The notes: generated from the sequence alone by a model not told the origin. Shown: positions 1 through 8,169, numbered from the stretch's first letter. The stretch is DNA of 16,418 nucleotides from Bacillota bacterium (GCA_021846145.1 JAJZCJ010000042.1:1-16418), one strand, 5' to 3'. Numbers and translations: made by a program.

Positions 1-1
1 A

Positions 2-412
2 CCAAAAATGAATGGATTAAAAGCAAGTCGAGTGATCTATGACCATAAGAGAATCCCCATAATTGTTGTAACCGCTTACAGTGACAGGAACTTTGTTGAA
101 GAGGCAAAGACGGCTGGCGTCATGAATTATTTGTTAAAACCGGTCATTGAATCTGATTTGATAACGAGTATAGAAGTGACATTAGCTCAATCAAAGCGAA
201 TGATGGAATTATCAAGTAAAATTAAAGAACTTGAGTATGATTTAGAGATTCGTAAACTGGTGGAACGAGCTAAAGGGCTATTGATGAACATTATGTCAAT
301 TACTGAAGAAGAAGCCTATAAAAGAATGCGCGATTATAGTATGAAGTTTCGAACGGAGCTGGAGAATGTTGCGAAGAAAATTATTAAAGACGGTTATCTT
401 CCAACTGATTAA
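2..412 (+). CDS. eutV: ANTAR-domain response regulator, EutV-like (5' end outside window)
   Basis: This is the C-terminal part of a two-component response regulator that binds RNA instead of DNA. The frame is open from the window edge, so the N-terminus and the phospho-acceptor Asp are missing. The visible receiver remnant has the M-N-G turn, the beta-4 switch Thr in VVTAYSD and the conserved Lys in LLKPV. A coiled linker (around MMELSSKIKELEYDLE) leads to an ANTAR domain with the hallmark RKLVERAKGLLM and a helix EEEAYKRMRDYSM. In the EutV family, phosphorylation lets the ANTAR domain bind paired hexaloop hairpins and prevent terminator formation. A matching hairpin overlapping a terminator lies 50 bases downstream, directly before eutA. 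The likely partner kinase is the HisKA_2 kinase at the end of the operon, though another kinase gene could lie upstream of the window. Family assignment is firm; the symbol rests on context. Confidence 0.92.
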   Translation, partial: PKMNGLKASRVIYDHKRIPIIVVTAYSDRNFVEEAKTAGVMNYLLKPVIESDLITSIEVTLAQSKRMMELSSKIKELEYDLEIRKLVERAKGLLMNIMSITEEEAYKRMRDYSMKFRTELENVAKKIIKDGYLPTD

Positions 413-460
413 GTGATGAGTGGTAACTGAATTGATGAATGATTCTAAAAAAAATAGTTT

Positions 461-474
461 GGGCAAAGATGCCC
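461..474 (+). promoter_or_regulatory. ANTAR-target hexaloop hairpin (P2-like antiterminator)
   Basis: GGGC-AAAGAT-GCCC forms a four-pair stem with a six-base loop. The loop has A at position 1 and G at position 4, the two bases known to be conserved in EutV/ANTAR target loops. The right arm (471-474) is also part of the left arm of the following terminator, so the two structures exclude each other. A canonical first hairpin (P1) is not obvious. The best upstream candidate is an imperfect stem at 429-445 (GAATT/GATTC), whose loop does not fit the hexaloop rule. Confidence 0.7.
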
Positions 475-508
475 CACACATCCGTTAGCGGTGTTGTGGG
501 CATTTTTT
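469..508 (+). terminator. Intrinsic terminator/attenuator ahead of eutA
   Basis: ATGCCC (469-474) pairs with GGGCAT (498-503). The stem continues through ACA/TGT and, after small bulges, CCG/CGG, closing on loop TTAG (485-488). A run of six T follows at 503-508. It lies between eutV and eutA, immediately before the eutA ribosome-binding site. Together with the overlapping ANTAR hairpin it is best read as a conditional terminator that is relieved when phosphorylated EutV binds the nascent RNA. Confidence 0.85.
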
Positions 509-527
509 ATTGAATGGGGTGAGGCAA

Positions 528-2012
528 GTGGGTGGAGAAGACGTTTGGACGGTCGGAATCGATATTGGCACCAGTACGACCAAAGTAGTGTTTAGTATTC
601 TTAAAGTCGTAAACACTGCAGGCTGTACTCGAGTGTCTAGGATGGAGATCGTAGATCGGAACGTTATTTACCGTGGTCCACTGATTAAAACCCCCCTTCG
701 TTCCGAACAGATGATTGAGATGGAGGCTCTATGGAAAATCATTTCTGGAGAATATGCTGCGGCAGGCATTCGGATGGAAGACATTAAAACCGGTGCCGTT
801 ATTATAACAGGTGACACGGCAACGAAAGCTAACGCTAGGGAAGTTTTGACAACCTTAGCTGATCGATCCGGCGATTTTGTGGTTGCAACGGCAGGATCTG
901 ATCTGGAAGGGATATTGGCGGGCAAAGGATCAGGGGCAAGAGAATGGTCGCGAAAAACAGGTCAAGTGACAGCCAATATTGACGTCGGCGGTGGTACGGC
1001 AAATATTGCAGTGTTTGCGTACGGCAAAGTGGAAGGTACATGTACCCTACATATAGGAGGGCGAATGTTGTGTTTTTCAGGTGGGAAAATCTCATATGTA
1101 TCAAAACACTTAAAAAAATGGCTTGATGCTTCCGGCAGCACCTTAGAAGTAGGGCGAACGGCTAACCAAGAAGTTTATCAACTGCGTCGTTTCGCTTATG
1201 GCATGGCTGAAGTGATTGCAAATGTTTTAAATAACCGCTTGGGGGTTCTCGAAGAATCTCTGTTATTAGGACATTCTCCGAACTGGTCCTATCCTGTGCA
1301 AGCCATCATGTTTTCCGGGGGAGTCGGTGAATTGCTGGATGTTCTCGGATCTCGTGATATCCCTTTTGAACAATTAATTGACCAATCGTCCACTCAGACA
1401 AACGAATTTGAAGACTCAGGGATGATTCTTGCAGATGCTCTACTTGATTCCACTGCTTTAGTCAGTTTTTTTCGCGCACCAGCTATTGAGACGAGCAGGG
1501 CTACCGTCATTGGTGTAGGAACTCAATCGGTAGAAATTAGCGGTACCACTGTACACATTGATCATAAATTATTACCTCAAAAAAATTTGCCAGTTATCTC
1601 TTGCTATATCACTTCGCCGCAAACGGCAGAAAACGAAATCACTTTAGCCATTCGTAAAGCGGCAGCGATTTACGATCCACTTGGTGAAGGCGTTACGTTT
1701 GCGTTATTCCTAGAAGGTGTGAATGGTTGGGGTTTTACCGATTTGCAAATATTAGCAAAATCCTTGAGGAGAGTATGGAACACACGAGATACTAACCGGG
1801 TTGTCGTGGTGATCCTAGATGGCGACATTGGCAAGGCACTTGGTCAGTCTATGGTGGCGGCAGGAATCATAAATGCTGTTTGTATTGACCAAATCAGTGT
1901 GGAGCATGGAGATTATATCGATATCGGTATGCCGCTTGCTCATACAGAAGCAGTACCGGTTCTCATCAAGACATTGGTAATAGAAGGAGAGAGAATGGAG
2001 GTCGTGAAATGA
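528..2012 (+). CDS. eutA: Ethanolamine ammonia-lyase reactivating factor EutA
   Basis: EutA is an ASKHA-fold ATPase that exchanges damaged cobalamin for fresh adenosylcobalamin in ethanolamine ammonia-lyase. The 494-residue product shows the ASKHA nucleotide-binding signatures in order: phosphate-1 GIDIGTSTTK (~10-19), phosphate-2 NIDVGGGTANIAVF (~150-163) and adenosine motif FSGGVGE (~262-268). The GTG start at 528 is chosen because GGGGTG (516-521) sits six bases ahead and it places the phosphate-1 motif at the normal distance from the N-terminus. A TTG at 510 in the same frame overlaps the terminator T-run and has no ribosome site. The stop overlaps the eutB start (ATGA), implying translational coupling. 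It is the first gene after the ANTAR-controlled terminator. Confidence 0.95.
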   Translation: MGGEDVWTVGIDIGTSTTKVVFSILKVVNTAGCTRVSRMEIVDRNVIYRGPLIKTPLRSEQMIEMEALWKIISGEYAAAGIRMEDIKTGAVIITGDTATKANAREVLTTLADRSGDFVVATAGSDLEGILAGKGSGAREWSRKTGQVTANIDVGGGTANIAVFAYGKVEGTCTLHIGGRMLCFSGGKISYVSKHLKKWLDASGSTLEVGRTANQEVYQLRRFAYGMAEVIANVLNNRLGVLEESLLLGHSPNWSYPVQAIMFSGGVGELLDVLGSRDIPFEQLIDQSSTQTNEFEDSGMILADALLDSTALVSFFRAPAIETSRATVIGVGTQSVEISGTTVHIDHKLLPQKNLPVISCYITSPQTAENEITLAIRKAAAIYDPLGEGVTFALFLEGVNGWGFTDLQILAKSLRRVWNTRDTNRVVVVILDGDIGKALGQSMVAAGIINAVCIDQISVEHGDYIDIGMPLAHTEAVPVLIKTLVIEGERMEVVK

Positions 2013-3370
2013 AACTTACATCGCAGATACAAGGGAAAAATTACCAATTCAAGGATTTGAAGGACCTGTTTGCAAAGGCTAACGAGGAACGTTCTGGCGA
2101 TACTTTGGCTGGGCTTGGTGCTATGAGTGCCCAGGAAAGAGTGGCAGCTAAGCGTGTTTTGGCTGAGATTACATTAGAACAAATCCGTGACAACCCTTTG
2201 ATATCTCCTGAAAATGATGAAGTATCACTGATCATTGAGCAACAAGTCAACGAACGTTTGTATTCGCAAGTTAAGGGTTGGACGGTTGCGCAATTGAGGG
2301 AATGGATCTTATCTGAAACCACTAGCGGAACGGACATTTTGCGGGTTTCAAGGGGACTCACCAGCGAGATGATTGCCGCCGTCACCAAGTTGATGTCTAA
2401 CCTTGATCTGGTATATGGCGCAAAAAAGGTGGAGGTAATCACCCGCTGCAATACTTCAATTGGTTATCGAGGTACGCTTTCATCTCGACTGCAGCCGAAT
2501 CATCCTACTGACAGTGTCGAAGGGATGCTGGCGTCTTTACGGGATGGATTGTCGTTTGGTGTAGGTGATGCGGTGGTTGGCATTAATCCTGTAGACGATT
2601 CCACGGAAAATGTTAAGCGTTTGATGAACGAATCTCATGACTTTCTGACTAAACATAATGTTCCCACACAAAATTGTGTGCTTGCGCATGTTACTACACA
2701 AATGCGAGCAATCGAACAGGGCGCTCGCGTAGATTTGATATTTCAGAGCATTGCCGGAACAGAGGAAGCAAATCGATCATTCGGTATTAATGCGAAATTA
2801 CTGGATGAGGCCTATCAAATGATGCAAACAGCAGGGATGAGTCCTGGACCTAATCTCTTATATTTTGAAACAGGACAGGGCACAGAACTTTCTGCAAATG
2901 CCAATTTTGGCGTCGATCAAATGACTTTAGAGTCAAGAAAATATGGATTTGTGAAGCGATGGAATCCGTTTCTTGTCAATACGGTCGTTGGTTTCATTGG
3001 TTCGGAATATCTCTATGACGCCAAGCAGGTGACTCGCGCAGGATTAGAAGATCATTTTATGGGTAAAATGCATGGGCTGTCGATGGGTGTTGATGCTTGT
3101 TATACCAATCATATACAGGCTGATCAAAACGATATGGAAAATCTCGCGGTTCTATTAGTAACTGCAGGAGTGAATTTTATCATTGCTGTGCCTATGGGGG
3201 ATGACTGTATGCTTAACTACCAATCGCTGAGTTTTCATGATGTGGCTACATTACGTGAGACACATAGTCGAAAAACTTCCACGGAGTTTGATAAATGGCT
3301 AAACAATGTTGGGATATTAACGGATGGCAAGTTGGTCTATCCTGCCGGTGATCCTACTTTTCTAATTTAG
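2009..3370 (+). CDS. eutB: Ethanolamine ammonia-lyase large subunit EutB
   Basis: This is the catalytic TIM-barrel subunit of the adenosylcobalamin-dependent ethanolamine ammonia-lyase (ethanolamine to acetaldehyde plus ammonia), the signature enzyme of the eut microcompartment. The 453-residue length is normal for the family. Active-site residues known from the E. coli enzyme fall at identical numbers here: Arg160 (end of GTLSSR), Asn193 (VVGIN), Glu287 (LLYFE) and Asp362 (SMGVD). The surrounding blocks such as RLQPNHPTDSVEGML and FETGQGTELSANAN are well conserved. This register also supports the ATG start at 2009, preceded by GGAGG. It overlaps eutA by four bases and eutC follows within 15 bases. 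No sign of damage. Confidence 0.98.
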   Translation: MKLTSQIQGKNYQFKDLKDLFAKANEERSGDTLAGLGAMSAQERVAAKRVLAEITLEQIRDNPLISPENDEVSLIIEQQVNERLYSQVKGWTVAQLREWILSETTSGTDILRVSRGLTSEMIAAVTKLMSNLDLVYGAKKVEVITRCNTSIGYRGTLSSRLQPNHPTDSVEGMLASLRDGLSFGVGDAVVGINPVDDSTENVKRLMNESHDFLTKHNVPTQNCVLAHVTTQMRAIEQGARVDLIFQSIAGTEEANRSFGINAKLLDEAYQMMQTAGMSPGPNLLYFETGQGTELSANANFGVDQMTLESRKYGFVKRWNPFLVNTVVGFIGSEYLYDAKQVTRAGLEDHFMGKMHGLSMGVDACYTNHIQADQNDMENLAVLLVTAGVNFIIAVPMGDDCMLNYQSLSFHDVATLRETHSRKTSTEFDKWLNNVGILTDGKLVYPAGDPTFLI

Positions 3371-3382
3371 GAGTGAATGTGC

Positions 3383-4309
3383 GTGAATGATACCTTATTA
3401 AAGGAGCAAATCAAAAAAGCATTGCAACAAACACTAGATCAATTTGACAACCCGGATTATCCAAAATCAGTTCCGGAGACCAGAATAATTGACTACTTGT
3501 CTAGAACGAATCCTTTTCATACGAAAACAAATCAGTGGGAAGGGAATCTATCAGAGATAGACAGTGTTCGAGATGCGCATTCAAATCGTGATACAAATGC
3601 TACCAATCCTTCGTTTTTACAAAGTTTATGTGACTCGACTCCCGCGCGAATTGCGGTAGGTAGAACAGGACCGCGTCCACTAACAGATACGTTGCTTACT
3701 TTTCGCGCTGACCATGCAGCAGCAGTAGACGCAGTTTTTGGGGAATTGGATCAGCAAATCCTGCTTGAATTTGGAATATTTGCGGTGCAAACAATGGCTC
3801 TTGACAAACAAATCTATATTCGTCGACCTGATTTGGGACGACGGTTAACATCGGAAAGTGTTGATGCAATTAAGAAAATGTGCACTAAACGTCCCCAAGT
3901 ACAAATTGTTGTTTCAGACGGCCTGAGTTCTGAAGCAATTGCGGTTAACTTGCGCGATGTTTATCCTTCACTTCTTCAATCACTGCAGCAATACGGTTTG
4001 AAAGTGGGAACTTCATTTTATGTCAGCAAGGCTCGTGTTGCTGTGATGGATGAGATTGGTGAACTCCTACAACCGGAGGTGTTAGTATTATTGATTGGCG
4101 AACGACCTGGACTAGTTGCCTCAGATTCCATGAGTGCCTATCTTTGTTACAGACCGGATCGCAACACAGTAGAGGCAGATCGAATGGTGATATCCAACAT
4201 TCACAAGGGGGGAACCCCTCCGGTTGAAGCAGGAGCGCATCTAGGAGCTTTAGTCAAACGCATTCTTGAAATGCAGGCAAGTGGAGTCAAACTTGCCAAT
4301 CAGCCTTGA
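3383..4309 (+). CDS. eutC: Ethanolamine ammonia-lyase small subunit EutC
   Basis: The small subunit completes the cobalamin-binding site of ethanolamine ammonia-lyase. Recognisable EutC blocks are GRTGPRPLTDTLLTFRADHA, the RPDLGRRL segment, VVSDGLSSEAI and the LIGERPGL loop followed by DSMSAYLCY. Start choice: GTG at 3383 lies nine bases after GGAG (3370-3373), while the upstream ATG at 3377 is only three bases away; GTG is preferred and gives 308 residues. That is slightly longer than the ~295 of E. coli, and the extra length is in the linker after the N-terminal helix. The first ~20 residues (MNDTLLKEQIKKALQQTLDQ) resemble the N-terminal targeting helix of EutC, which sends the lyase into the shell. 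It lies between eutB and eutL. Confidence 0.96.
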   Translation: MNDTLLKEQIKKALQQTLDQFDNPDYPKSVPETRIIDYLSRTNPFHTKTNQWEGNLSEIDSVRDAHSNRDTNATNPSFLQSLCDSTPARIAVGRTGPRPLTDTLLTFRADHAAAVDAVFGELDQQILLEFGIFAVQTMALDKQIYIRRPDLGRRLTSESVDAIKKMCTKRPQVQIVVSDGLSSEAIAVNLRDVYPSLLQSLQQYGLKVGTSFYVSKARVAVMDEIGELLQPEVLVLLIGERPGLVASDSMSAYLCYRPDRNTVEADRMVISNIHKGGTPPVEAGAHLGALVKRILEMQASGVKLANQP

Positions 4310-4324
4310 TAAAGGGGTGCTTGA

Positions 4325-4978
4325 ATGAAGTTACAACCTGTTAGGGCGCAGATACTGGCTACTCGAATTATTGCAAACGTAAACGATGATTTAAAGCTTC
4401 GGTTTGAGTTAAAGCCAAGCCATAAGAGTATCGGTATTATTACTATTTCTATTGATGACGTTGGCTATACAGCACTTGATGAGGCAACTAAGAAAGCGGA
4501 TGTTGAAGTGGTTTATGCAAAATCATTTTATGCAGGAGCGGCTCACTCTTCTGGTCCATTGTCAGGCGAGTTTATCGGAATCTTAGCTGGCGCTAATCCA
4601 TCAGAAGTGAGAAGCGGCATACAAGCGGTTCGTTATGAAGTGGAAAGTGGCGCATGCTTTTATGCCCTTGATGACTTGGCGGAACATTGTGTATTTCCGC
4701 ACGTCATCTCACGCTCCGGAGCCTATCTTTCACAGATTGCGGGAATTTCTGAAGGTGAACCCATTGGTTACTTCATTGCGCCGCCGCTTGAAGCCATGTA
4801 TGGATTAGACGCTGCTTTGAAAGCTGCTGATGTTCGATTGAAGATGTTTTATGGCCCACCAACAGAGACAAATTTTGGGGGCGGTCTGGTTACGGGATCA
4901 CAATCTGCTTGTCAGGCTGCGGCAGATGCATTTCTTGGAGCGTGTATGCAAGTTGCGTCTAAACCTATTGATGTATGA
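4325..4978 (+). CDS. eutL: Microcompartment trimeric shell protein EutL
   Basis: EutL is a tandem-BMC-domain (circularly permuted) shell protein that forms pseudohexameric trimers with a gated central pore. The 217-residue length matches the family. The second domain carries the characteristic NFGGGLVTGSQSACQAAADA stretch near the C-terminus, and the central IGYFIAPPLEAMYGLDAALK block is typical. An SD-like AAGGGG precedes the ATG by seven bases. Its stop overlaps the next reading frame (ATGA at 4975), continuing the chain of coupled genes. Confidence 0.95.
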   Translation: MKLQPVRAQILATRIIANVNDDLKLRFELKPSHKSIGIITISIDDVGYTALDEATKKADVEVVYAKSFYAGAAHSSGPLSGEFIGILAGANPSEVRSGIQAVRYEVESGACFYALDDLAEHCVFPHVISRSGAYLSQIAGISEGEPIGYFIAPPLEAMYGLDAALKAADVRLKMFYGPPTETNFGGGLVTGSQSACQAAADAFLGACMQVASKPIDV

Positions 4979-4995
4979 AAGGAGTGATGCTTTCC

Positions 4996-5538
4996 ATGCA
5001 ACGGGGTCCGGCAATCGGACTGATTGAAACGAATGGCGTAATTGCAATGGTGGTGGCTGCTGATGTAGCCTTAAAGACTTCTGATGTCAGGTTGCTCGGT
5101 TACCAAATCGTTCGAAACGGACTAGTAACCGTAATGATTTATGGAAATGTAGATGCGGTCTCCATTGCATTAGAGGTTGCCGTGCGTGAGGCTCGTACGA
5201 TTGGAAGTGTCTATCATTATTCCGTGTTAACACGGGCAGAAGATGAAACTTGGGATATGTTAGAGAAACGAAATTCATTTGTTCTAGGGGGATTAAAAAC
5301 ACCGGGATCAAAACCTGACACTCAATCTTTGAACGATGTTATCGACACGATCGGAGTAGTAAGCATCTCCCCAGAGAATAAGTGGAATGCACTGAATGTT
5401 GAACAATTGCGTCGTATGGTTCGGACAATTCCGCAGTCAGAACTTACGGGTAGACAGATTTCGAAAGCGAATAGAAAGATTTTACTAGAACTGCTTCTTC
5501 GATATTACAAGGAGGTGGAATTGGATGACAAAAATTGA
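4996..5538 (+). CDS. BMC-domain shell protein with C-terminal extension, EutK-like
   Basis: The 180-residue product has one BMC domain (~residues 1-90; GLIETNGVIAMVVAADVALK, then VRNGLVTVMIYGNVDAVSIAL). A low-similarity linker follows, then a charged, helical C-terminal region (~130-180; NVEQLRRMVRTIP, RQISKANRKILLELLLRYY). EutK of enterobacteria has the same arrangement, a BMC domain plus a C-terminal helix-turn-helix-like domain, so this is probably its counterpart; I do not recognise the tail itself. The pore loop reads RNGL where the hexameric proteins here have GGGL. ATG at 4996 is chosen because AAAGGAG (4978-4984) ends 11 bases before it; ATGs at 4975 and 4987 lack proper spacing. It overlaps the aldehyde dehydrogenase gene by 14 bases. 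Confidence 0.82.
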   Translation: MQRGPAIGLIETNGVIAMVVAADVALKTSDVRLLGYQIVRNGLVTVMIYGNVDAVSIALEVAVREARTIGSVYHYSVLTRAEDETWDMLEKRNSFVLGGLKTPGSKPDTQSLNDVIDTIGVVSISPENKWNALNVEQLRRMVRTIPQSELTGRQISKANRKILLELLLRYYKEVELDDKN

Positions 5539-7078
5539 TGCTGACTTGCTAGCCATTCAACGAGTCCGTGATGTGACTGTTGAGGCTAAAGCGGCTCAGA
5601 AGGAATTGGAGAAATTTAGTCAAGAACAATTGGATAGAATTGTACGAGCAATGGCAGAGGCTGCTGAAAGTGAGGCGGAAAATCTTGCCAAAATGGCAGT
5701 TAAAGAAACCGGTTTTGGAGTCGTGGAACATAAAGTCATTAAGAATCTTTTCGCGGCTCGGAATGTATACGAATCGATTAAAAATACACGTACCGTTGGT
5801 ATCGTGCGTGAGGACAAACAAAAAGGGGTAATGGAATCGGTGAATCCGTATGGTGTCATAGCCGCCATCATTCCTTCTACTAACCCGACGTCTACCGCGA
5901 TTTTTAAGTGTTTAGTTGCTGTCAAGGCACGCAATGCAATTGTAATCAGTCCGCATCCCAGCGCACGAGAATGCACAATACGAGCTGCGGAAATTTGTGC
6001 AAATGCTGCTTATGCTGCCGGGGCACCGCGTGGACTTATCGGTTGGCTGGAGAAACCAACACTGGAAGCTACAAATGCGCTAATGACCCATCGGAACGTC
6101 GATCTTATTTTAGCCACGGGTGGGAGCGGATTGGTTCGCGCAGCATATAGTTCGGGTAAACCAGCTTATGGAGTAGGTCCGGGAAATGTTCCAGCATATA
6201 TCGAGGAAACGGCGGATATCTCAAAAGCAGTCAAAGACATTATGGACAGTAAAACATTTGACAATGGTACCATTTGTGCGTCAGAACAAGCTGTCATTGT
6301 AGACAATTCTATACGTTCGCGTGTGGTTGATGAGTTCCGAGCACATCATGCTTATTTTCTTTCACCTGAAGAGAAAACGGCTGTCGGTGAAGTTGTATTT
6401 CCAAGTCCGGGCAAGTTAAACGCTGAAATCGTTGGAAAATCAGCGACTTATATAGCGAAAATGGCTGGCATTAGTGTTCCAGATCACACGCGTGTTTTGA
6501 TCGGAGAAGAGGAGAATTTCGGCAAAGAATTCCCTTTCTCGTTGGAAAAACTCTCTCCGTTATTAGGTTTCTATTCTGTTGAAAATTGGGAAGACGGCTG
6601 TGAAGTAAGCTTAAAATTATTGGAGGTTGGTGGTAGAGGACATACATTAGTAATTCATTCTCAGGATAAGGCAATCATTAAAGAGTTTTTTATGAAAAAA
6701 CCAGTTTCTCGAATCTTGGTAAATACGCCATCATCACTAGGAGCGATCGGCGCAACGACTGGATTGCGACCTTCATTTACACTTGGGTGTGGGACTTATG
6801 GAGGGAATATAACATCTGACAATGTGACTTTGGAACATTTGATGAATGTTAAGCGTTTGGCATACGAAACTCGTTCCATTGAGATTCCTGGCAGCACCAC
6901 TTGTCTAACGCCAAGTAAAAAAGAATTATCGATGCATGAAGAGGTGGTGCAAACCGTTCTGGAAGAGATTAGACCTTATTCGCAAAAATTCACTAAAGAA
7001 CAAATAAGTAAAATTATCGCTGATGTATTAGCAAATGTGCAAATAAACCACATGTCAGGAAGTCGTACCATCAAATGA
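5525..7078 (+). CDS. eutE: CoA-acylating acetaldehyde dehydrogenase (EutE/AdhE-N type)
   Basis: The enzyme converts acetaldehyde plus CoA and NAD+ into acetyl-CoA and NADH inside the microcompartment. The 517-residue ALDH-superfamily sequence has the cofactor region [18 protein letters not shown] (~113-130), the [23 protein letters not shown] turn region, and catalytic Cys251 in NGTICASEQ. Similarity is closest to the aldehyde-dehydrogenase half of AdhE and to clostridial BMC aldehyde dehydrogenases. It is longer than typical EutE (~470) at both ends. The C-terminal tail has an amphipathic helix after a linker ([18 protein letters not shown], ~489-506), which looks like a cargo-encapsulation peptide. 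GGAGG lies at 5511-5515, ahead of the ATG at 5525. The TGA stop overlaps the ATG of the IS110 remnant. Confidence 0.93.
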   Translation: MTKIDADLLAIQRVRDVTVEAKAAQKELEKFSQEQLDRIVRAMAEAAESEAENLAKMAVKETGFGVVEHKVIKNLFAARNVYESIKNTRTVGIVREDKQKGVMESVNPYGVIAAIIPSTNPTSTAIFKCLVAVKARNAIVISPHPSARECTIRAAEICANAAYAAGAPRGLIGWLEKPTLEATNALMTHRNVDLILATGGSGLVRAAYSSGKPAYGVGPGNVPAYIEETADISKAVKDIMDSKTFDNGTICASEQAVIVDNSIRSRVVDEFRAHHAYFLSPEEKTAVGEVVFPSPGKLNAEIVGKSATYIAKMAGISVPDHTRVLIGEEENFGKEFPFSLEKLSPLLGFYSVENWEDGCEVSLKLLEVGGRGHTLVIHSQDKAIIKEFFMKKPVSRILVNTPSSLGAIGATTGLRPSFTLGCGTYGGNITSDNVTLEHLMNVKRLAYETRSIEIPGSTTCLTPSKKELSMHEEVVQTVLEEIRPYSQKFTKEQISKIIADVLANVQINHMSGSRTIK

Positions 7079-7221
7079 GTAATGCGCGTGGAATTGGTGT
7101 GATATCGATTACGCTGGTGCATGGAAGAGAAGCAAAGAACTCGACGAAGAATGATTGTAAGGATGCCCGAGTGATTTCGCAATTGGTTAAAGATAAACGC
7201 TACTCCGTTCTCACATTTTGA
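7075..7221 (+). pseudogene. IS110-family transposase remnant
   Basis: A 48-codon open frame between the aldehyde dehydrogenase and shell genes encodes GIGVISITLVH, then STKNDCKDARVISQLVKDKRY. The second part matches the DEDD-transposase segment of IS110 elements (usual form TKND-KDA-VIA-LVKDGRY). The expected intervening KRSKELD is present, but in a different frame (~7131-7151, KRSKELDEE then stop). The segment is therefore a frameshifted, internally deleted scar and not a functional small protein. No IS ends or other transposase parts were recognised nearby. It occupies most of the 180-base gap in an otherwise tightly packed operon. Confidence 0.75.
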
Positions 7222-7260
7222 TGATATCTATGAAATTTACAAATTAGGGAGGAAAAATTA

Positions 7261-7548
7261 ATGGCTGGAGAAATGAGCGCATTGGGAATGATTGAGACCA
7301 AAGGTTTGGTGGGATCAATTGAAGCGGCTGACGCAATGGTCAAAGCGGCAAGTGTACGGTTAATCGGTAAAGTGCATGTTGGCGGCGGATTAGTCACGGT
7401 AATGGTGAGAGGTGACGTCGGTGCCGTTAAAGCGGCAACTGAAGCGGGTGTCGAGGCCGCCCGTAGGGTTGGGGAACTCGTATCCGTCCATGTTATTCCT
7501 CGGCCCCATCAAGAATTAGAAGCGATACTGCCATCAATCGATAACTAG
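7261..7548 (+). CDS. Hexameric microcompartment shell protein, copy 1 (EutM/PduA-like)
   Basis: This single-domain BMC-H protein of 95 residues forms hexameric tiles of the shell facets. It has the family pattern [20 protein letters not shown], the edge Lys in DAMVKAA, pore loop HVGGGLVT (~39-46), [11 protein letters not shown] and the C-terminal IPRPH motif. GGGAGG sits nine bases before the ATG. It is the first of three tandem copies with a period of 307 then 311 bases. Copies 1 and 2 differ by 15 bases and only four residues. Functionally EutM-like, but by sequence alone it could equally be called PduA/PduJ-like. Confidence 0.95.
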   Translation: MAGEMSALGMIETKGLVGSIEAADAMVKAASVRLIGKVHVGGGLVTVMVRGDVGAVKAATEAGVEAARRVGELVSVHVIPRPHQELEAILPSIDN

Positions 7549-7567
7549 AAGAGAGGGGTACTATAAA

Positions 7568-7855
7568 ATGGCTGGAGAAATGAGCGCATTGGGAATGATT
7601 GAGACCAAAGGTTTGGTGGGATCAATTGAAGCGGCTGACGCAATGGTCAAAGCGGCAAGTGTACGGTTAATCGGTAAAGTGCATGTTGGCGGTGGATTAG
7701 TCACGGTAATGGTGAGGGGTGACGTCGGTGCCGTCAAAGCGGCAACTGAAGCGGGTGCTGAGGCTGTCCGAAGGGTGGGAGAACTTGTATCCGTCCATGT
7801 TATTCCCCGACCCCATCAAGAATTAGAAGCAATACTGCCATCAATCGATAAGTAG
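7568..7855 (+). CDS. Hexameric microcompartment shell protein, copy 2 (EutM/PduA-like)
   Basis: Second tandem BMC-H protein, 95 residues, almost identical to copy 1. It differs only in GAEAVRR versus GVEAARR and in the last residue (K for N), plus silent changes. The first 125 bases of the gene are identical to copy 1, and all substitutions lie in the remaining 163 bases. The purine-rich GAGAGGGG supplies the ribosome site. The pore loop and edge residues are unchanged, so it should build the same facet tile and raise shell-protein dosage. Confidence 0.95.
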   Translation: MAGEMSALGMIETKGLVGSIEAADAMVKAASVRLIGKVHVGGGLVTVMVRGDVGAVKAATEAGAEAVRRVGELVSVHVIPRPHQELEAILPSIDK

Positions 7856-7878
7856 AGGGAAGAGAGGCGAACTATCAA

Positions 7879-8169
7879 ATGACTAGAGAATTGAGTGCAC
7901 TGGGAATGATTGAGACCAAAGGTTTGGTGGGATCAATTGAAGCGGCTGATGCGATGGTGAAATCAGCAGATGTGAGTTTGATTGGCAAAGTGCATGTTGG
8001 CGGCGGGTTAGTCACTGTAATGGTAAGGGGTGACGTTGGTGCCGTCAAAGCGGCAATTGAAGCGGGAGCTGTGGCTGCCAAAAAAGTCGGTGAACTGATT
8101 TCCGTTCATGTCATTCCTCGACCCCATCAAGAGTTAGAAGCCATTTTGCCAAAAGCAAATCTGGGCTAA
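7879..8169 (+). CDS. Hexameric microcompartment shell protein, copy 3 (EutM/PduA-like)
   Basis: Third tandem BMC-H protein, 96 residues, more diverged from copies 1 and 2. The N-terminus is [15 protein letters not shown] replaces [10 protein letters not shown], and the C-terminus ends in PKANLG. It keeps the same HVGGGLVT pore loop, VRGDVGAV segment and IPRPH motif. Codons 8-24 (7901-7949) are identical at the DNA level to both other copies although flanking synonymous sites differ. The stop codon lies inside a seven-pair hairpin (8158-8177). Confidence 0.95.
   Translation: MTRELSALGMIETKGLVGSIEAADAMVKSADVSLIGKVHVGGGLVTVMVRGDVGAVKAAIEAGAVAAKKVGELISVHVIPRPHQELEAILPKANLG

Larger units (their letters stand above)
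7261..8169 (+). repeat. Tandem triplication of a BMC-H gene
   Basis: Three head-to-tail copies of a ~290-base gene start at 7261, 7568 and 7879. Copies 1 and 2 are identical over 7261-7385 and 7568-7692. All three share the exact 49-base block 7283-7331, 7590-7638 and 7901-7949. The short spacers differ in sequence, so the unit of similarity is the coding region. Confidence 0.93.

Noticed and set aside
510..527. TTG start at 510 for eutA
   Set aside because: It overlaps the terminator T-run and has no ribosome site; GTG at 528 has GGGGTG at proper spacing and gives the usual N-terminus.
7200..8081. Minus-strand open frames opposite the shell genes (7200-7397, 7875-8081)
   Set aside because: They are antisense shadows of the repeated BMC coding sequence and show no ribosome site or known family.
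7261..8169. CRISPR array or short tandem repeat
   Set aside because: The repeats are whole BMC genes of ~290 bases with coding conservation, not short repeats with spacers.
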